From: Emiliania huxleyi CCMP1516
Taxonomy: Eukaryota > Haptophyta > Isochrysidales > Noelaerhabdaceae
Assembly: GCF_000372725.1 (NCBI RefSeq)
Contig: NW_005195301.1
Coordinates: forward strand, 142,647 to 206,646
DNA length: 64,000 nt
Direction: 5' to 3'
The notes under the pieces are model-generated. The model was given only the letters and a program-made list of their open reading frames with translations, made no database searches and was not told where the DNA came from. Below are positions 32,501-44,300 of this stretch, piece after piece; within the stretch, counting starts at the first letter, position 1, and the number at the start of each line of letters is the position of its first letter. Made by a program: the position numbers and the translations under genes.

Positions 32501-35500
32501 AGGGCGGCGAGGCAGCGCTCAGCCGGCCAGACCGCGCATGGATGGAGCTCGGGATGGAGCTCGACGCGGCCAACCTCACCGAGGCGGAGGAGGCGGCGCT
32601 GAGCAACTTTGCCATCGACGCCATGGCCGCCGCGCGCGCCATTCGTGCTCGCGAGCCGCTCGGACTCGGCGAGGGCGCCGAACGGCTGCCGAGCCGCGGC
32701 GGCGGCCGCGCGTGGCTGGATTACGGCCTCGAGCTCAACGACTCGGGCCTCGACGAGCACCAGGCGCTCGAGCTCAGCAGCTTTGCGCGAGACGCGATGG
32801 CCTTTGCGCGGATATGCCGCACGCGCGAGGCCGAGGGCGACGAGTCGTCACCGAGCATCGGCCGGCGCGGCTCCCGGCACGAGGTGCGAGACTTTGGCCT
32901 GGACCTCGACTCGGCCACCCTCGAGGAGTACGAGGAGCAGGCGCTGAGCAGCTTCGGTCGGGACGCGCTCGTCGTTGCGCGCGCGCACCGCCTCGCCGTC
33001 GCCCCCGACCTCGACGAGCGGGGCGAGGCCGAGCTGTCCGCCCACAACCGGCCGTGGCTCGAGTTTGGCCGCGAGCTCGAGTCGGCGGCTCTCTCCGAGG
33101 CGGACGAGGAGGGGCTTAGCCGCTTTGCCCGCGACGCGAGGACGGCGGCGCGAATGCTCCGCGCCCGTGACTCGTTTGGAGACGCGCTCGACCTCACCGA
33201 GCAAGGCGAGGCGGCGCCCAGCGCACTCGGGAAGAAGTGGATCAAGATGGGCTTGGAGCTCGACGCGGCTGGCCTGAGCGAGGAGGAGGAGCGCGGGCTC
33301 AGCCTCTTTGCGCGGGACACCATGGCCGCGGCACGAGCACTCAAGGCGTGCGGGGCGCTCGGGCTGGACGAGGGCGAGGAGGCGGCCCTCAGCATGGGCT
33401 CGCTGCGGCCGTGGATCGACTTTGGTCGCGAGCTCGACGCCGCGAACTTGGCCGAGGCGGATGAGAGGTCTCTCAGCTGCCAAGGCCGAGACGCCCTGCA
33501 CGTTGCTCGCGTGTTGCGTGGGCGCAAGGAGGCAGAGGAGGCGGCGCTCAGCCAGGCGGCGAGGGCCGCTGCCGCCTTGCCCGATCTGGGGGCGCCTGAT
33601 CTGGTGGAGGCCAAGGAGGCATCGGTCAGCAAGCGAGGTTGGTTCAGCCGCGGCAAGCCCAAGGCTCTTGCGGTCGCCGCATTCCTCTCCCTGCCGAATG
33701 CGGCTGCTCCCGACCTTGCTGAGGGTGAGGAGGCATCGCTCAGCAAGCCGGGCGCGCGCGGCGGCCGAGGTGCTCTCGTCACTGGAACTGGGCCGGTGGG
33801 AAGCTCGGAGGGCGCAGAGGCACCGACAAGCATGCAGAATCGGCCGTGGACCGAACTTGGCCTCGAGTTGGACTCGTTCGGACTATCCGAGGCTGAGGAG
33901 GCGGCTCTGAGTTGCCAGGGCCGTGACGCACTCGTTGCTGCCCGCGCGCTGCGCGCTCGCAAGACCTCCCTCCAGGAGGCCGGTGAGGCTGCGCTAAGCC
34001 AACTGGGCAGGCGCGACAAAGCGCGCGGTCCCCCAGATGCAGATGCGATGAGCCTCGGCGAGGGCGACGAGGCGTCGCTCAGCAAGCCGGGCGCGCGCGG
34101 CGGCCGAGGCGGTCCCCCAGATGCAGATGCGATGAGCCTCGGCGAGGGCGACGAGGCGTCGCTCAGCAAGCCGGGCGCGCGCGGCGGCCGAGGCGGCCCG
34201 CCCGATGGCAGCGCTCCGAGCCTCGGCGAGGGCGACGAGGCGTCGCTCAGCAAGCCGGGCGCGCGCGGCGGCCGAGGCGGCCCGCCCGATGGCAGCGCTC
34301 CGAGCCTCGGCGAGGGCGACGAGGCGTCGCTCAGCAAGCCGGGCGCGCGCGGCGGCCGAGGCGGCCCGCCCGATGGCAGCGCTCCGAGCCTCGGCGAGGG
34401 CGACGAGGCGTCGCTCAGCAAGCCGGGCGCGCGCGGCGGCCGAGGCGGCCCGCCCGATGGCAGCGCTCCGAGCCTCGGCGAGGGCGACGAGGCGTCGCTC
34501 AGCAAGCCGGGCGCGCGCGGCGGCCGAGGCGGCCCGCCCGATGGCAGCGCTCCGAGCCTCGGCGAGGGCGACGAGGCGTCGCTCAGCAAGCCGGGCGCGC
34601 GCGGCGGCCGAGGCGGCCCACCCGATGGCAGCGCTCCGAGCCTCGGCGAGGGCGACGAGGCGTCGCTCAGCAAGCCGGGCGCGCGTGGCTGCCAGGAAGG
34701 CCTAGACCCGGAAGACATCGCGCTTGACGAGACCAATGAGGCACCCATCGGCCGAACAAACCGACCGTGGCTTGATCTTGGGTTCGAGCTTGATGCAATC
34801 GGGCTATCGGAGGCGAACGAGCTAGCACTAAGTGGCCCTGGCCGCGAGGCACTCGCTGCTGCACGTGCAGTGCGAGCGCTTCGCGAGGGCGACGAGGCGT
34901 CGCTCAGCAAGCCAGGCGCGCGCGGCGGCCGAGGCGGCCCGCCCGATGGCAGCGCTCCGAGCCTCGGCGAGGGCGACGAGGCGTCGCTCAGCAAGCCGGG
35001 CGCGCGCGGCGGCCGAGGCGGCCCGCCCGATGGCAGCGCTCCGAGCCTCGGCGAGGGCGACGAGGCGTCGCTCAGCAGGCCGGGCGCGCGCGGCGGCCGA
35101 GGCGGCCCGCCCGATGGCAGCGCTCCGAGCCTCGGCGAGGGCGACGAGGCGTCGCTCAGCAAGCCGGGCGCGCGCGGCGGCCGAGGCGGCCCGCCCGATG
35201 GCAGCGCTCCGAGCCTCGGCGAGGGCGACGAGGCGTCGCTCAGCAAGGCCCGGAAGGCAGGTCGTGCAGGCTCGGCGGCTCCAAATCTGCCGAACCCGTC
35301 TGAGACCGACGAGCGGAAGGGCAGTGTGCCGCGGCGACCTTGGCTAGGCCGTGGCTTTGAGCTGGACTCAATGGGGCTCTCAGAGGCTGAGGAAAAGGCT
35401 TTGAGCGGCCCTGACCGCGATGCTCTTGCCATGGCTCGAGCGCTAAAGCAGAAGGAGAGCGGAGAAGGCGCTCCATCGCTGCCCAAGCGCGGCGGAGGCC

Positions 35501-38500
35501 CCCGAGACCCTCCGCCGAGTGGCGGCGGCCGGCCTGAGGACGGCGAGAGCGACCCATCGCTGCCCAAGCGCGGCGGAGGCCCCCGAGACCCTCCGCCGAG
35601 TGGCGGCGGCCGGCCTGAGGACGGCGAGAGCGACCCATCGCTGCCCAAGCGCGGCGGCGGCGGGCCTCCGTCGAGTGGCGGCGGCCGGCCTGAGGACGGC
35701 GAGAGCGACCCATCGCTGCCCAAGCGCGGCGGCGGCGGGCCTCCGTCGAGTGGCGGCGGCCGGCCTGAGGACGGCGAGAGCGACCCATCGCTGCCCAAGC
35801 GCGGCGGCGGCGGGCCTCCGTCGAGTGGCGGCGGCCGGCCTGAGGACGGCGAGAGCGCCCCATCGCTGCCCAAGCGCGGCGGCGGCGGGCCTCCGTCGAG
35901 TGGCGGCGGCCGGCCTGAGGACGGCGAGAGCGACCCATCGCTGCCCAAGCGCGGCGGCGGCGGGCCTCCGTCGAGTGGCGGCGGCCGGCCTGAGGACGGC
36001 GAGAGCGACCCATCGCTGCCCAAGCGCGGCGGCGGCGGGCCTCCGTCGAGTGGCGGCGGCCGGCCTGAGGACGGCGAGAGCGACCCATCGCTGCCCAAGC
36101 GCGGCGGCGGCCCCCGAGACCCTCCGTCGAGTGGCGGCGGCCGGCCTGAGGACGGCGAGAGCGACCCATCGCTGCCCAAGCGCGGCGGCGGCCCCCGAGA
36201 CCCTCCGTCGAGTGGCGGCGGCCGGCCTGAGGACGGCGAGAGCGCCCCATCGCTGCCCAAGCGCGGCGGCGGCCCCCGAGACCCTCCGTCGAGTGGCGGC
36301 GGCCGGCCTGAGGACGGCGAGAGCGCCCCATCGCTGCCCAAGCGCGGCGGCGGCCCCCGAGACCCTCCGTCGAGTGGCGGCGGCCGGCCTGAGGACGGCG
36401 AGAGCGACCCATCGCTGCCCAAGCGCGGCGGCGGCCCCCGAGACCCTCCGTCGAGTGGCGGCGGCCGGCCTGAGGACGGCGAGAGCGACCCATCGCTGCC
36501 CAAGCGCGGCGGCGGCGGGCCTCCGTCGAGTGGCGGCGGCCGGCCTGAGGACGGCGAGAGCGCCCCATCGCTGCCCAAGCGCCCGTCTTCCTTCACGGAC
36601 TTCTGGACCATGCACCCGCCTCGAACCCCGAGGCAGCAGCCAGTGATGCAGGTGTCAACAATGAACGTCGGACCGCCCATCGCTCACGCCGGCAATGAGC
36701 CGAATCGATCGCACCCGGGCAACGTCCCTGAGGAGGCGGCGTCTCTTCCTCCGCAGCCGGCCCCGCCGGGCGCAACGACGGCGACGCTGCAGCCGTCGCA
36801 GCAGCTTGCGGCTCTGCCCGCATACCAGCCAAGCCAGCTGCCCGGGACTGACCCGCAGATGGCGTCGAGCATGTCCAACACGCCAGCTCCGATCTCGGAC
36901 GCTGCCTCCGTGCCGCCGCGCTCAGGGGAGCCTCAGACTACGCCGGAGGAGGCGGCGTCGATTCCGCCCGAGCAGCCTCCGCCGGGCGCAACGACGGCGA
37001 CGCTGCAGCCGTCGCAGCAGCTTGCGGCTCTGCCCGCATACCAGCCAAGCCAGCTGCCTGGGACTGACCCGCAGATGGCGTCGAGCATGTCCAACACGCC
37101 AGCTCCGATCTCGGACGCTGCCTCCGCGCCGCCGCGCTCAGGGGAGCCTCAGACTATGCCGGAGGAGGCGGCGTCGATTCCGCCCGAGCAGCCTCCGCCG
37201 GGCGCAACGACGGCGACGCTGCAGCCGTCGCAGCAGCAGACCGACCCGCCAGGGTTCATAGGGGCTTCCCAACCGAGCTCGAGCGGCAAGATCGCCACAG
37301 AGCAGTCGCTGCTCGATAAGGTTGGCAACTGGTTTAAACCCTGGTTCGGAAAGCCCGAGCAAAGAAAGTCGCCGCCGTCGCCGCAGAAGCGTGACTCTGA
37401 GAACCGAGACAGCTTGGGAGGCGATCGGGACAGCTTGGGTGTCGACGTGAACATGGAAACCCCAAGGACCGCGACCGTGAAGCCCGCTCCTCCCGCCGGG
37501 CCTCCACCCGTGACGCCAAGGCAGGACAATGCCACAGCCTCCGCGATGCCGCAGCTATCGTCAGCCTCTGGCCTCGACGCGCCTCCGGCAGCGATGTCCG
37601 CCGGCCTCGCGACAAACGCCGTGCCGATGCCGATCAGCAATGGCGACGGCCAGGTCCTCTCCGTGGGGCAGCAGCCGCAGGCAGCACCACCTGCCCCTCA
37701 TCCGATCTCGACTGATCTCGATGGAGCGTCGGCGGGCGCGATTCCGTTCAGCACGGGCATCGCTCCAACGACCCCGGCCGGCCTGGTGCCATCCGACGGC
37801 GCATCCCCCGGGGGCTCGGGCTCTCCCCCGCACAGCGGTGATGACCTCGCCATGCGCCAGAACCTGCAGCCGAGCGTGGCGCATGTCCCGCGGGAAGCCA
37901 GCGGCGGCGATGCCTCCGCCAGCTCCTCGCTCGCGGGTGCTGGCCTCCCCATCTCCTCCTCGGCGGCCGCGCCGCCCTCCGCTTCTTGCAGCGACTCGGC
38001 CGGTGCCGCCCCCGGGCACGCTTTTGCGCCGCCGGCGCAGCTGGTGCACGGCTCTGTGCTCGGCACCTCGGCCAGTGTTGGCAGCGGCCAAGGCGCGCCG
38101 CGTGGAGACGCGGACGCCCTCGGCAGCATGAGCACAGGCCTGTCGTCTATGGCTGGGAACCCGGCGCTGCTCGGCCAAGGCTTGCTGGCGGGCGGGCCGT
38201 CGTTTGTGCCGCACGGCGCCACAGATCCGGTCGCCGAAGACACGGCCCTCGCCGCTGCAGCCCACGATTTGGCCGCACTCGACCCGCTCCGCCAGCAGAT
38301 GCTGGGCACGGGCGTCACTGTGTTGGCCGACGCAGGCAGAGGGAGCCGTCGAGACGGGGGCGCGCCCGGGGTGACTCCCATCGACGAGTCGGAGCGCGTT
38401 GCCCTCGTCAAGCACCTCAACTGGGCGCTCAAGGGGGACCCACACACGGGCGACGTCGTCCCGATGGACCCGAGCGGCGACGCCGTCTTCAAGGCGGCCG

Positions 38501-39981
38501 CGCCCGGCGTCCTGCTGTCCAAATTTGTGCTGCGCGTCGCACCGGCGGCGCTCGACCCGCGCGCGCTGAACCTGCCACAGGGTCGCCCCCTCGGCAGCGA
38601 CGCCAAGCTGCAGAACCAGACCCTGTGCCTCAACGCCGTCACCGCCGTCGGCTGCGGCGTGCAGGGCCTCTCGCCGCGCCAGCTGGTGGACGCGCCGTCC
38701 CACCAGCAGGGCACGCTGCAGCTCGTGTGGAACCTCACGCGCAGCGCGCTGCTCGGCCCGATCAAGACGAGCAAGATGCCGCAGCTCAACGGGCTGTGCC
38801 TGGTCGGCGAGGACCCGGCGGTGCTCGCAAAGTACCGGCCCGAGCAGGTGCTGCTGCGCTGGGTCAACCACCACATCCGCGGCTACCTCGAGGCGAGCCC
38901 GGAGCAGGCGGCCGTCCCGCGCACCTTCCGCGTCACCAACCTGCACGCCGACCTCGCCGACGCGCTCGCGCTCGCGATCGTGCTGCACCAGGTGCTGCCG
39001 CACCGCAGCGCGGCGTGGGACGCGGCGTGCGCCGCCCTCGGCGCGTCCTCCACGTCCGAGCGCGCCGAGGGCGTGCTGGAGGCGGCGAGGTTAGGCGGCG
39101 TCGAGATGTTTGAGCCGCAGGCGGGTGACCTCACCGCGCCGCGGCCGCGCATGCTGCTCGCCTTTGTGGCTGCGATCTTCCACACGCACCCGGGGCTGGT
39201 TGAGCAGCCCGCCGCGCCCAAGGCCGCCAAGGCCCGCCGTGCGCTGCGCAGCAACCCGTCGCAGGCGCGCGAGGAGGCGGCGCTGCGCATGTGGATGGCG
39301 TCGCTTGGGCTGGGGCTCGAGTCGCTATCCTCGCTGTACGAGGACTGCCGCGACGGCGTCGCCTTCCTGCGGCTGGTCGACTTTATCAAGCCGGGCACCA
39401 TCGACTGGAGCCGCGTGCTGCTCGAGCCGCGCTCGATCTACGAGCGCGTGCAAAACTGCAACCATGCCGTCCGCGCCGCGCGCTTCCTCGGCCTCGTCGT
39501 GGAGGGCTTCTCGGGCAAGGACCTCGCCGACGGCATCTCGATGTACATCCTGTCGATGGCGTCGCAGCTGATGCGCGCGCACGTGTGCCTCTTCCTCGAC
39601 GAGCTGGGCCTCGGGGAGGGCGACGTGCTTGAGTGGGCAAACTGCCAGGTGCGCCGGCACGACGACGCCTTCGAGATGCGCCTCCGCGGCTTCGCAGACG
39701 CGCAGATCCGCACGGGCGTCTTCGTGCTGCGGCTGCTGCGCGCCGTGGCGCCAGAGTGCACCCGCGAGGAGCTCATCCTCCCGGGCGACACCGAGGAGGA
39801 GCGCGCGCAGAACGCGCGGTACGCCATCTCGTGCGCGCACAAGGCGGGCTGCACCGTCTTCGCCACCTGGGAGGACGTGATCGAGGGGCGGCCGCGCATG
39901 ATCCTCTGCTTACTCGCCGCCCTCATGGCGGAGGACTTGCGACGGCACGAGGAGGAGTCGCAAGCCGCACCGGCGGCCTGA
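29597..39981 (+). CDS. Giant fimbrin/plastin: four CH domains behind ~2,700 residues of novel repeats
   Basis: Exons 29597-30034, 30080-30270, 30438-39981 (in phase; about 3,390 residues). The C-terminal ~530 residues (from about 38387) are four calponin-homology domains in fimbrin order: CH1 ERVALVKHLNWALKGDP, CH2 VLLRWVNHHIRGYL, CH3 VYEDCRDGVAFLRLVDFIKP-like (here LYEDC...), with FSGKDLADG, and CH4 VLEWANCQVRRHDD, NARYAISCAHKAG, WEDVIEGRPRMILCLLAALM. Fimbrins bundle actin; the usual N-terminal EF hands are missing. Instead there are about 19 copies of a ~36-residue unit (WxxFGxELDxAxLxExEExxLSxFxRDALxAARALRAR), three arrays of 26-29-residue low-complexity repeats, and a Pro/Ala-rich spacer with a ~74-residue duplication. 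The start ATG gives a basic leader (MLKSLKKQLGGGKKQ). Intron 2 is GC-AG and flanked by GGCGCGAG. Probable role: oversized actin cross-linker; inferred. Confidence 0.9.
34024..34690 (+). repeat. 84-bp coding tandem array 1 (8 units)
   Basis: Units encode PPDGSAPSLGEGDEASLSKP plus GARGGRGG (28 residues); the first two have PPDADAMS instead. Nearly identical at DNA level, indicating recent expansion. Confidence 0.88.
34880..35250 (+). repeat. 84-bp coding tandem array 2 (about 4.5 units)
   Basis: Same unit as array 1, separated from it by one copy of the ~36-residue helical repeat; one unit has SRPGARGG instead of SKPGARGG. Confidence 0.88.
35460..36580 (+). repeat. 78/87-bp coding tandem array (about 14 units)
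   Basis: Units encode GDGESDPSLPKRGGGGPPSS plus GGGRPE, with a longer form carrying GGGPRDPPSS. Alternation of long and short forms and D/A variants (SDPS or SAPS) suggests unequal exchange or gene conversion. Confidence 0.88.
36730..37240 (+). repeat. ~222-bp duplicated Pro/Ala-rich coding unit (2.3 copies)
   Basis: Each unit encodes EEAAS-PP...GATTATLQPSQQLAALPAYQ, then PSQLPGTDPQMASSMSNTPA and PISDAAS. The third copy breaks off after LQPSQQ. Confidence 0.85.
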
Positions 39982-40378
39982 GCCGCCCTCCTGCCCGGAG
40001 AGCAGCAGCAGCACACTTTCATGTCCATATCGTTATGATGTAGATAAAGCGGGCGCTCTGGCAGCTCCGCGCTCTCGACGTCTCTCTTCTACCCTAGTGC
40101 CTAGAGACGTCCAATGTGGAGCGTCCGCCGCTGTGTCAGTGGCGCTCGTGTTTTAGTGCCTATCTCATACCTCCGCACACAGCGGACTGTAGCACACACC
40201 TCCACCAAAAAAGAGACCGCAGATAAAGAGAGAATACCGACACATAGCACACGCCGACACAAGACAGTCGCCGGAGGATAGAGAAGGGGGGCTCGAAAGA
40301 GCCGCTGCACCAAGGCCCGCCATGGAAGGCGCAGCGCGCGCCGGCCCACAAGCGAGCCACGTGCCAAACAGCGGCGCG
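39982..40378. other. Convergent 3' regions of fimbrin and VAMP genes
   Basis: Lower GC with AT-rich patches (TCATGTCCATATCGTTATGA at 40019). Probably both 3' UTRs; no gene. Confidence 0.45.
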
Positions 40379-40786
40379 TCACGACCACAGCAGAGAAGAA
40401 GGCGGCGCGGCATCCTCGTCGCGCAAGCTGGCCAGTCTCCGCGTAGGCGATTCCTCGTCGCCGCCGCTAAAGACACCGAACCACCACAGCAAAAGTAGCA
40501 GTGCGCCGATCAAGCCCGACGCTATCATCAGATTCGACTTGAGCTCTCTCCACTGCATCTCCCGCCTTGCACCGCGCGCCTTGGCTGAGAAGACGTTGGC
40601 CGATTGCGCCACGCTCTGCGACTTGTCAGCCAGCTCCGTGAGCTTCTCGTCGCGCTCAAGCATCTTCTTCATGTTCTCCTGCATGACGACGCGCACCTGG
40701 TTCACCTGTTCCTGAACCGCTGGCAGCTGCGCATCGCTTCGCCGCGTGTCGCTCGACATGAGGGGGTCGCGGTCCTCGGTGGGCAT
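40379..40786 (-). CDS. R-SNARE, VAMP/synaptobrevin-like
   Basis: Single exon, 135 residues, ATG at 40786. Residues ~25-85 form a SNARE motif, QVRVVMQENMKKMLERDEKL, with the zero-layer Arg in MLER exactly where synaptobrevins have VLERDQKL, then QSANVFSAKARGARREMQWR. A single membrane anchor follows (LMIASGLIGALLLLLWWFGV). It should mediate vesicle fusion. There is no longin domain, so it is a brevin-type VAMP. Unlike typical brevins, about 30 polar residues follow the anchor (luminal tail with SPTRRLASLRDED). Family assignment is strong; the compartment is unknown. Confidence 0.9.
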   Translation of the reverse strand: MPTEDRDPLMSSDTRRSDAQLPAVQEQVNQVRVVMQENMKKMLERDEKLTELADKSQSVAQSANVFSAKARGARREMQWRELKSNLMIASGLIGALLLLLWWFGVFSGGDEESPTRRLASLRDEDAAPPSSLLWS

Positions 40787-41300
40787 GGTGGCGCGACCCT
40801 ACGGGAGCGGCGGCGGAGCGGTGTGGTGTGTGGGACGCCGAGCTATGCCGGACACCACTCTTGGTGTGCGTGTGTGCGTGCGTGTGTTGTTGTGCGCGCC
40901 AAGGTCGCCAAGGTCGGCGCAAGCGCCAAGAAGTAAAACACGAGCTGTTGTGAGAAGAGCGACTAGCACACCTCTGAGTCCCAGAAACCCGAGGAGTCAC
41001 ACAGTCCACCTGTGTGATGCACGCCCTGCGAGCGGGGCCGGGGTGCGCACTGTCCCTCTGTGTTCCTGTGCGTCGCCCATCTCTCCCTGGAGATGAACGC
41101 TCTATTTATTTATTTCTCCCTGTGTGGCGGCGCTCGCCGCCGCTAGCCCCGAGGTCTCGTGGCTCTTCGGGAGGCCGCGGTGGCGTAGCGAAGCTCGTTC
41201 CTCCTCCTCCACCCTCAACGACCCCGCCGCGGACCATCCGCTGCTCGCGCGACGCTACGCTCGCCTCCCTACTCACTACATCGCCATCGGACAGTGTCCG
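40787..41300. promoter_or_regulatory. Divergent upstream region of VAMP and the CHAT/NB-ARC gene
   Basis: Should contain both promoters. Notable: a TG-rich tract near 40862-40895 and TCTATTTATTTATTTCTCCC at 41101-41120, a TATA-like AT-rich patch 180 bp before the ATG at 41301. The frame upstream of 41301 is open but without ATG. Confidence 0.4.
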
Positions 41301-41306
41301 ATGGCG
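41282..41306. promoter_or_regulatory. Perfect palindrome spanning the CHAT/NB-ARC start codon
   Basis: CGCCATCGGACA (41282-41293), one central G, then TGTCCGATGGCG (41295-41306). The proposed ATG is 41301-41303, inside the right arm. As RNA this would bury the start codon in a 12-bp stem; as DNA it is a symmetric protein-binding site. Confidence 0.6.
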
Positions 41307-44300
41307 CAGCGGGTCCGCCTCCTTCGGAATGGTTCACGCACCGGTGGCAAGCTGCTGGTGGTGCCTGACACCTGGGAGCAGCTTCTGCACCGCTGCAGTC
41401 GCAAATTCTCTACTGACGACGAGCCATTCGTGGCGTCTCGGTGCTTCACGGTGGACGGCTTCGAGATAGAGGAGCTGGAAGAGGTAGCCGCTTGGCGCCC
41501 TCGGTGTCGCTGCACGCTGCGGCGCGCTCCGCAGCCCAAGCACATGCCTCCAGGTGGCCGCCGACTCCATTGTCGTCGTCTCGAGCGGCGAGGATTTCCT
41601 GCCGCTGCCTCTGCTCGAGGGGCTGCCGCCGCCGCTGCACACAGGCGTCTCCTCGAGCGCCGCCAGCACGGCGTCGGCTGCGCCGGCGCCGACTGAGCTG
41701 AGCCGTGACTCGTCCGTCGCCTCGGTCTCGCTTCCGCCGCACGCGTCGCCGCTGCCTCCCGGGGCGGCTGCGGCTGCAGAGCCGGCGGTGCCATCGCCAC
41801 CCGAGCCTCGACTGCACCTCACCATGCTGCAAGCCGCGCCGCTGGTGACCTCTCGCGGCTCGGACGGCGCCGTGCACCCGCTGCCTCAGCTCAATCTTCT
41901 TTCGGAGCGAGAGAAGCTCTCGGAGATGCTCTCGCACGCCAGCAAGGCGGCACCTCCTAGACACCTCCCAGACATCTCCCGTCACGTCCTTCGGGGTTGG
42001 CGAGGCGCCGCACTGTGCTCTCCCGCCACACCAGCCTCCGGCAGCAGGCGCTCGACATCGCCTTTGAGATTGCGACCACCGACAACTTGCGCCGCGTGTG
42101 CACGACGGGCGCGACGGTGCTGCGACACTCTCTGGCCGCGGCGAGGCGCCGTGCCTTGCCTCAGGCCGTCTCGGCTCCTTCCTGACAGGTGCTGCACTAC
42201 TCCGGCCACGGAGAGGAGTCGTACCTCTCTTTCGAGGACGGGTCGGGCGCCTCGCACGAGCTGACGCCGCAGCTGCTCGCCTCGACCTGCGCCGCTGCCG
42301 ACGGCGCCGCGCCGCCGCTGCGGCTCGTCTTTGTCTGCGCGTGCCACTCTCAGCCCGCCGCCGCCGCCTTCGCGAGGATGGGCGTGCCGCATGTCGTGGC
42401 CGTCGCCTCGTCGGCGCTGCTGCTCGACGCGGCGGCCGTGTCCTTCACGAAGCACTTTTACCTCGCGCTCGCCACCGGCGTCAGCGTGCAGGCCGCCTTC
42501 GACATCGGGAGGAAGGCCGTCTCTTCGATGCCCGCGCGCCTCACGCCGACCTCGAGCGCGCGGCACGAGTCGTCAAAGTTCGTGTTGCTCGGCTCGGGCG
42601 ACCACCAGACGCCAATCTGGCCGAGGAACCGCCGCCATGCACACCCCACCACCACACCCCACACACCCCACACATCCCACCACACCGCACACCACACCGC
42701 ACACCACACCGCACACCACACCGCAGGCCTGACCCGTGCCGCGGCCGCAACCCCTCCACAGGCTCCTCGCCGGCGCTCTGCGCGACGCCTCGCAGCCGCT
42801 CTGCGCCACCAACCTACCCGCGCCGTCCGAAACCTTCGTCGGCAGACAGGTGCTCATGTCGCGCGCCGTCGCGGCGCTGCTGCACGGGCGCAAGCGGTAC
42901 GTCTGTCTCGTCGGCGCCGGCGGCATCGGCAAGACAGCCCTCGCCCTTGCCGTGGCGCACTATGTGCGGCTGCGGTGCGCGGCTCCACAGAGACGCGGGA
43001 TGTGCCTCCGCCCCCCCCAAACCGCCCCGCCCCCGGCCCCCGGCCCCCAGGCACGCCTTTCCGGACGGGGTGCACCACGTCGACTGCAGCGGCCTCTCCT
43101 CGAGCCTCCAGCTCGCCTACGCCCTCGCCGCCGCGCTCTCGCTGCAGCTCGTCGGTCCCGGGGAGGAGCAGGTGCGGGAGGAGCTGATCGGCGCCCTCGC
43201 GCCGCGCCGCCTCCTCATCGTCGTCGACCGCTGCGACGAGCTCGCCGAGGCCCGCAGAGCAGGCGGCGGCGGCCCGGCTGCCGCCTCCTCCTCTCCCGCG
43301 GGCGAGGCTGCGGCGGCCGCAGGCTCGCCCGTCGCCGAGCTGCTGGCGCTGGTGCTCGCCTGAGCGGCGCGACGGCGTCCCTTCTCACTTTGGGCCGCGT
43401 CCGGGCTACGACTGCAGCGCTTTTAGGTGCTGCGCCGCGCGCCGCGGAGCAAGCTGCTGCTGACGAGCCGCAAGGCAGTCGCGCTCTCCGACGCGCAGCC
43501 GCAGATTGTCCAGTGCTCGGAGCTCTCCCTCCCCGAGGCGGCGAAGCTGCTGCGCCGGATGGCGCCGGGCAGCGTGCCCGAGTCGCACGCCTTTGCGCTG
43601 GCCGAGCTGTGCGGCTGCATGCCGCTCGCGCTCCGGCTGTGCGGCTGCGCGCTCGGCTCGAGCCGCGTGCGCACGAGCGCCGACGAGCTCATCAGCAAGC
43701 TGCAGGCGGAGGCGAGCCGCCTAAGGTCGCTGCGCGAGGTGGCGCAGCGCTCAGGCGGGGCCGCGCGCCGTGCGCGGCTCACCGTGCCGCGCGTCTCGCA
43801 CCCACCCCGCCTCGCTGCGCCCAGGCCACGCCTCGGTGGAGGCGTGCATCGCCTCGTCGTACAACAACCTCCAGCCGCGGCTGCAGTTCATCTTCCTCGC
43901 CCTCTGCACCTTCCCCGCCCACTTTGACGAGAACGCCGCCGTCGCGCTCCTCCTGCACGACGCCGCCTCACCGCCGCCACCAGCCTCGCCGCACGCGGCA
44001 TCGCCCTCCTCCGCCACGCCGCCCTCGCTCTCGCGCGACAACTCGGGCGAGGCGGGCGGGCAGTGCTCCTCGCCCGCGCTGCTCTCGCTGCTGCGCGGCG
44101 TTGTGCCGGGACCGAGCAGCCCGAGCGGCGGGGCCAACGGGAGCGGCGGCGGGAGCGGCGGCGGCGGGGAGGCGGGCGAGGTCGGGCGCGCCGAAGGCGG
44201 CGCCGCGCCCGGTCTCGGGATGGAAGCGGCGGAGGTGCGGAGGGCGCTGGGGCAGCTCGTCGAGGAGAGCATGGTAGAGCTCCGCGTGGGGCGCGGCGAC

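Noticed and set aside
32721-36680. 1,319-codon minus-strand open frame opposite the fimbrin
   Set aside because: It mirrors the low-complexity repeats of the plus-strand gene, has no independent motifs, and results from GC-rich codon bias lacking antisense stops.
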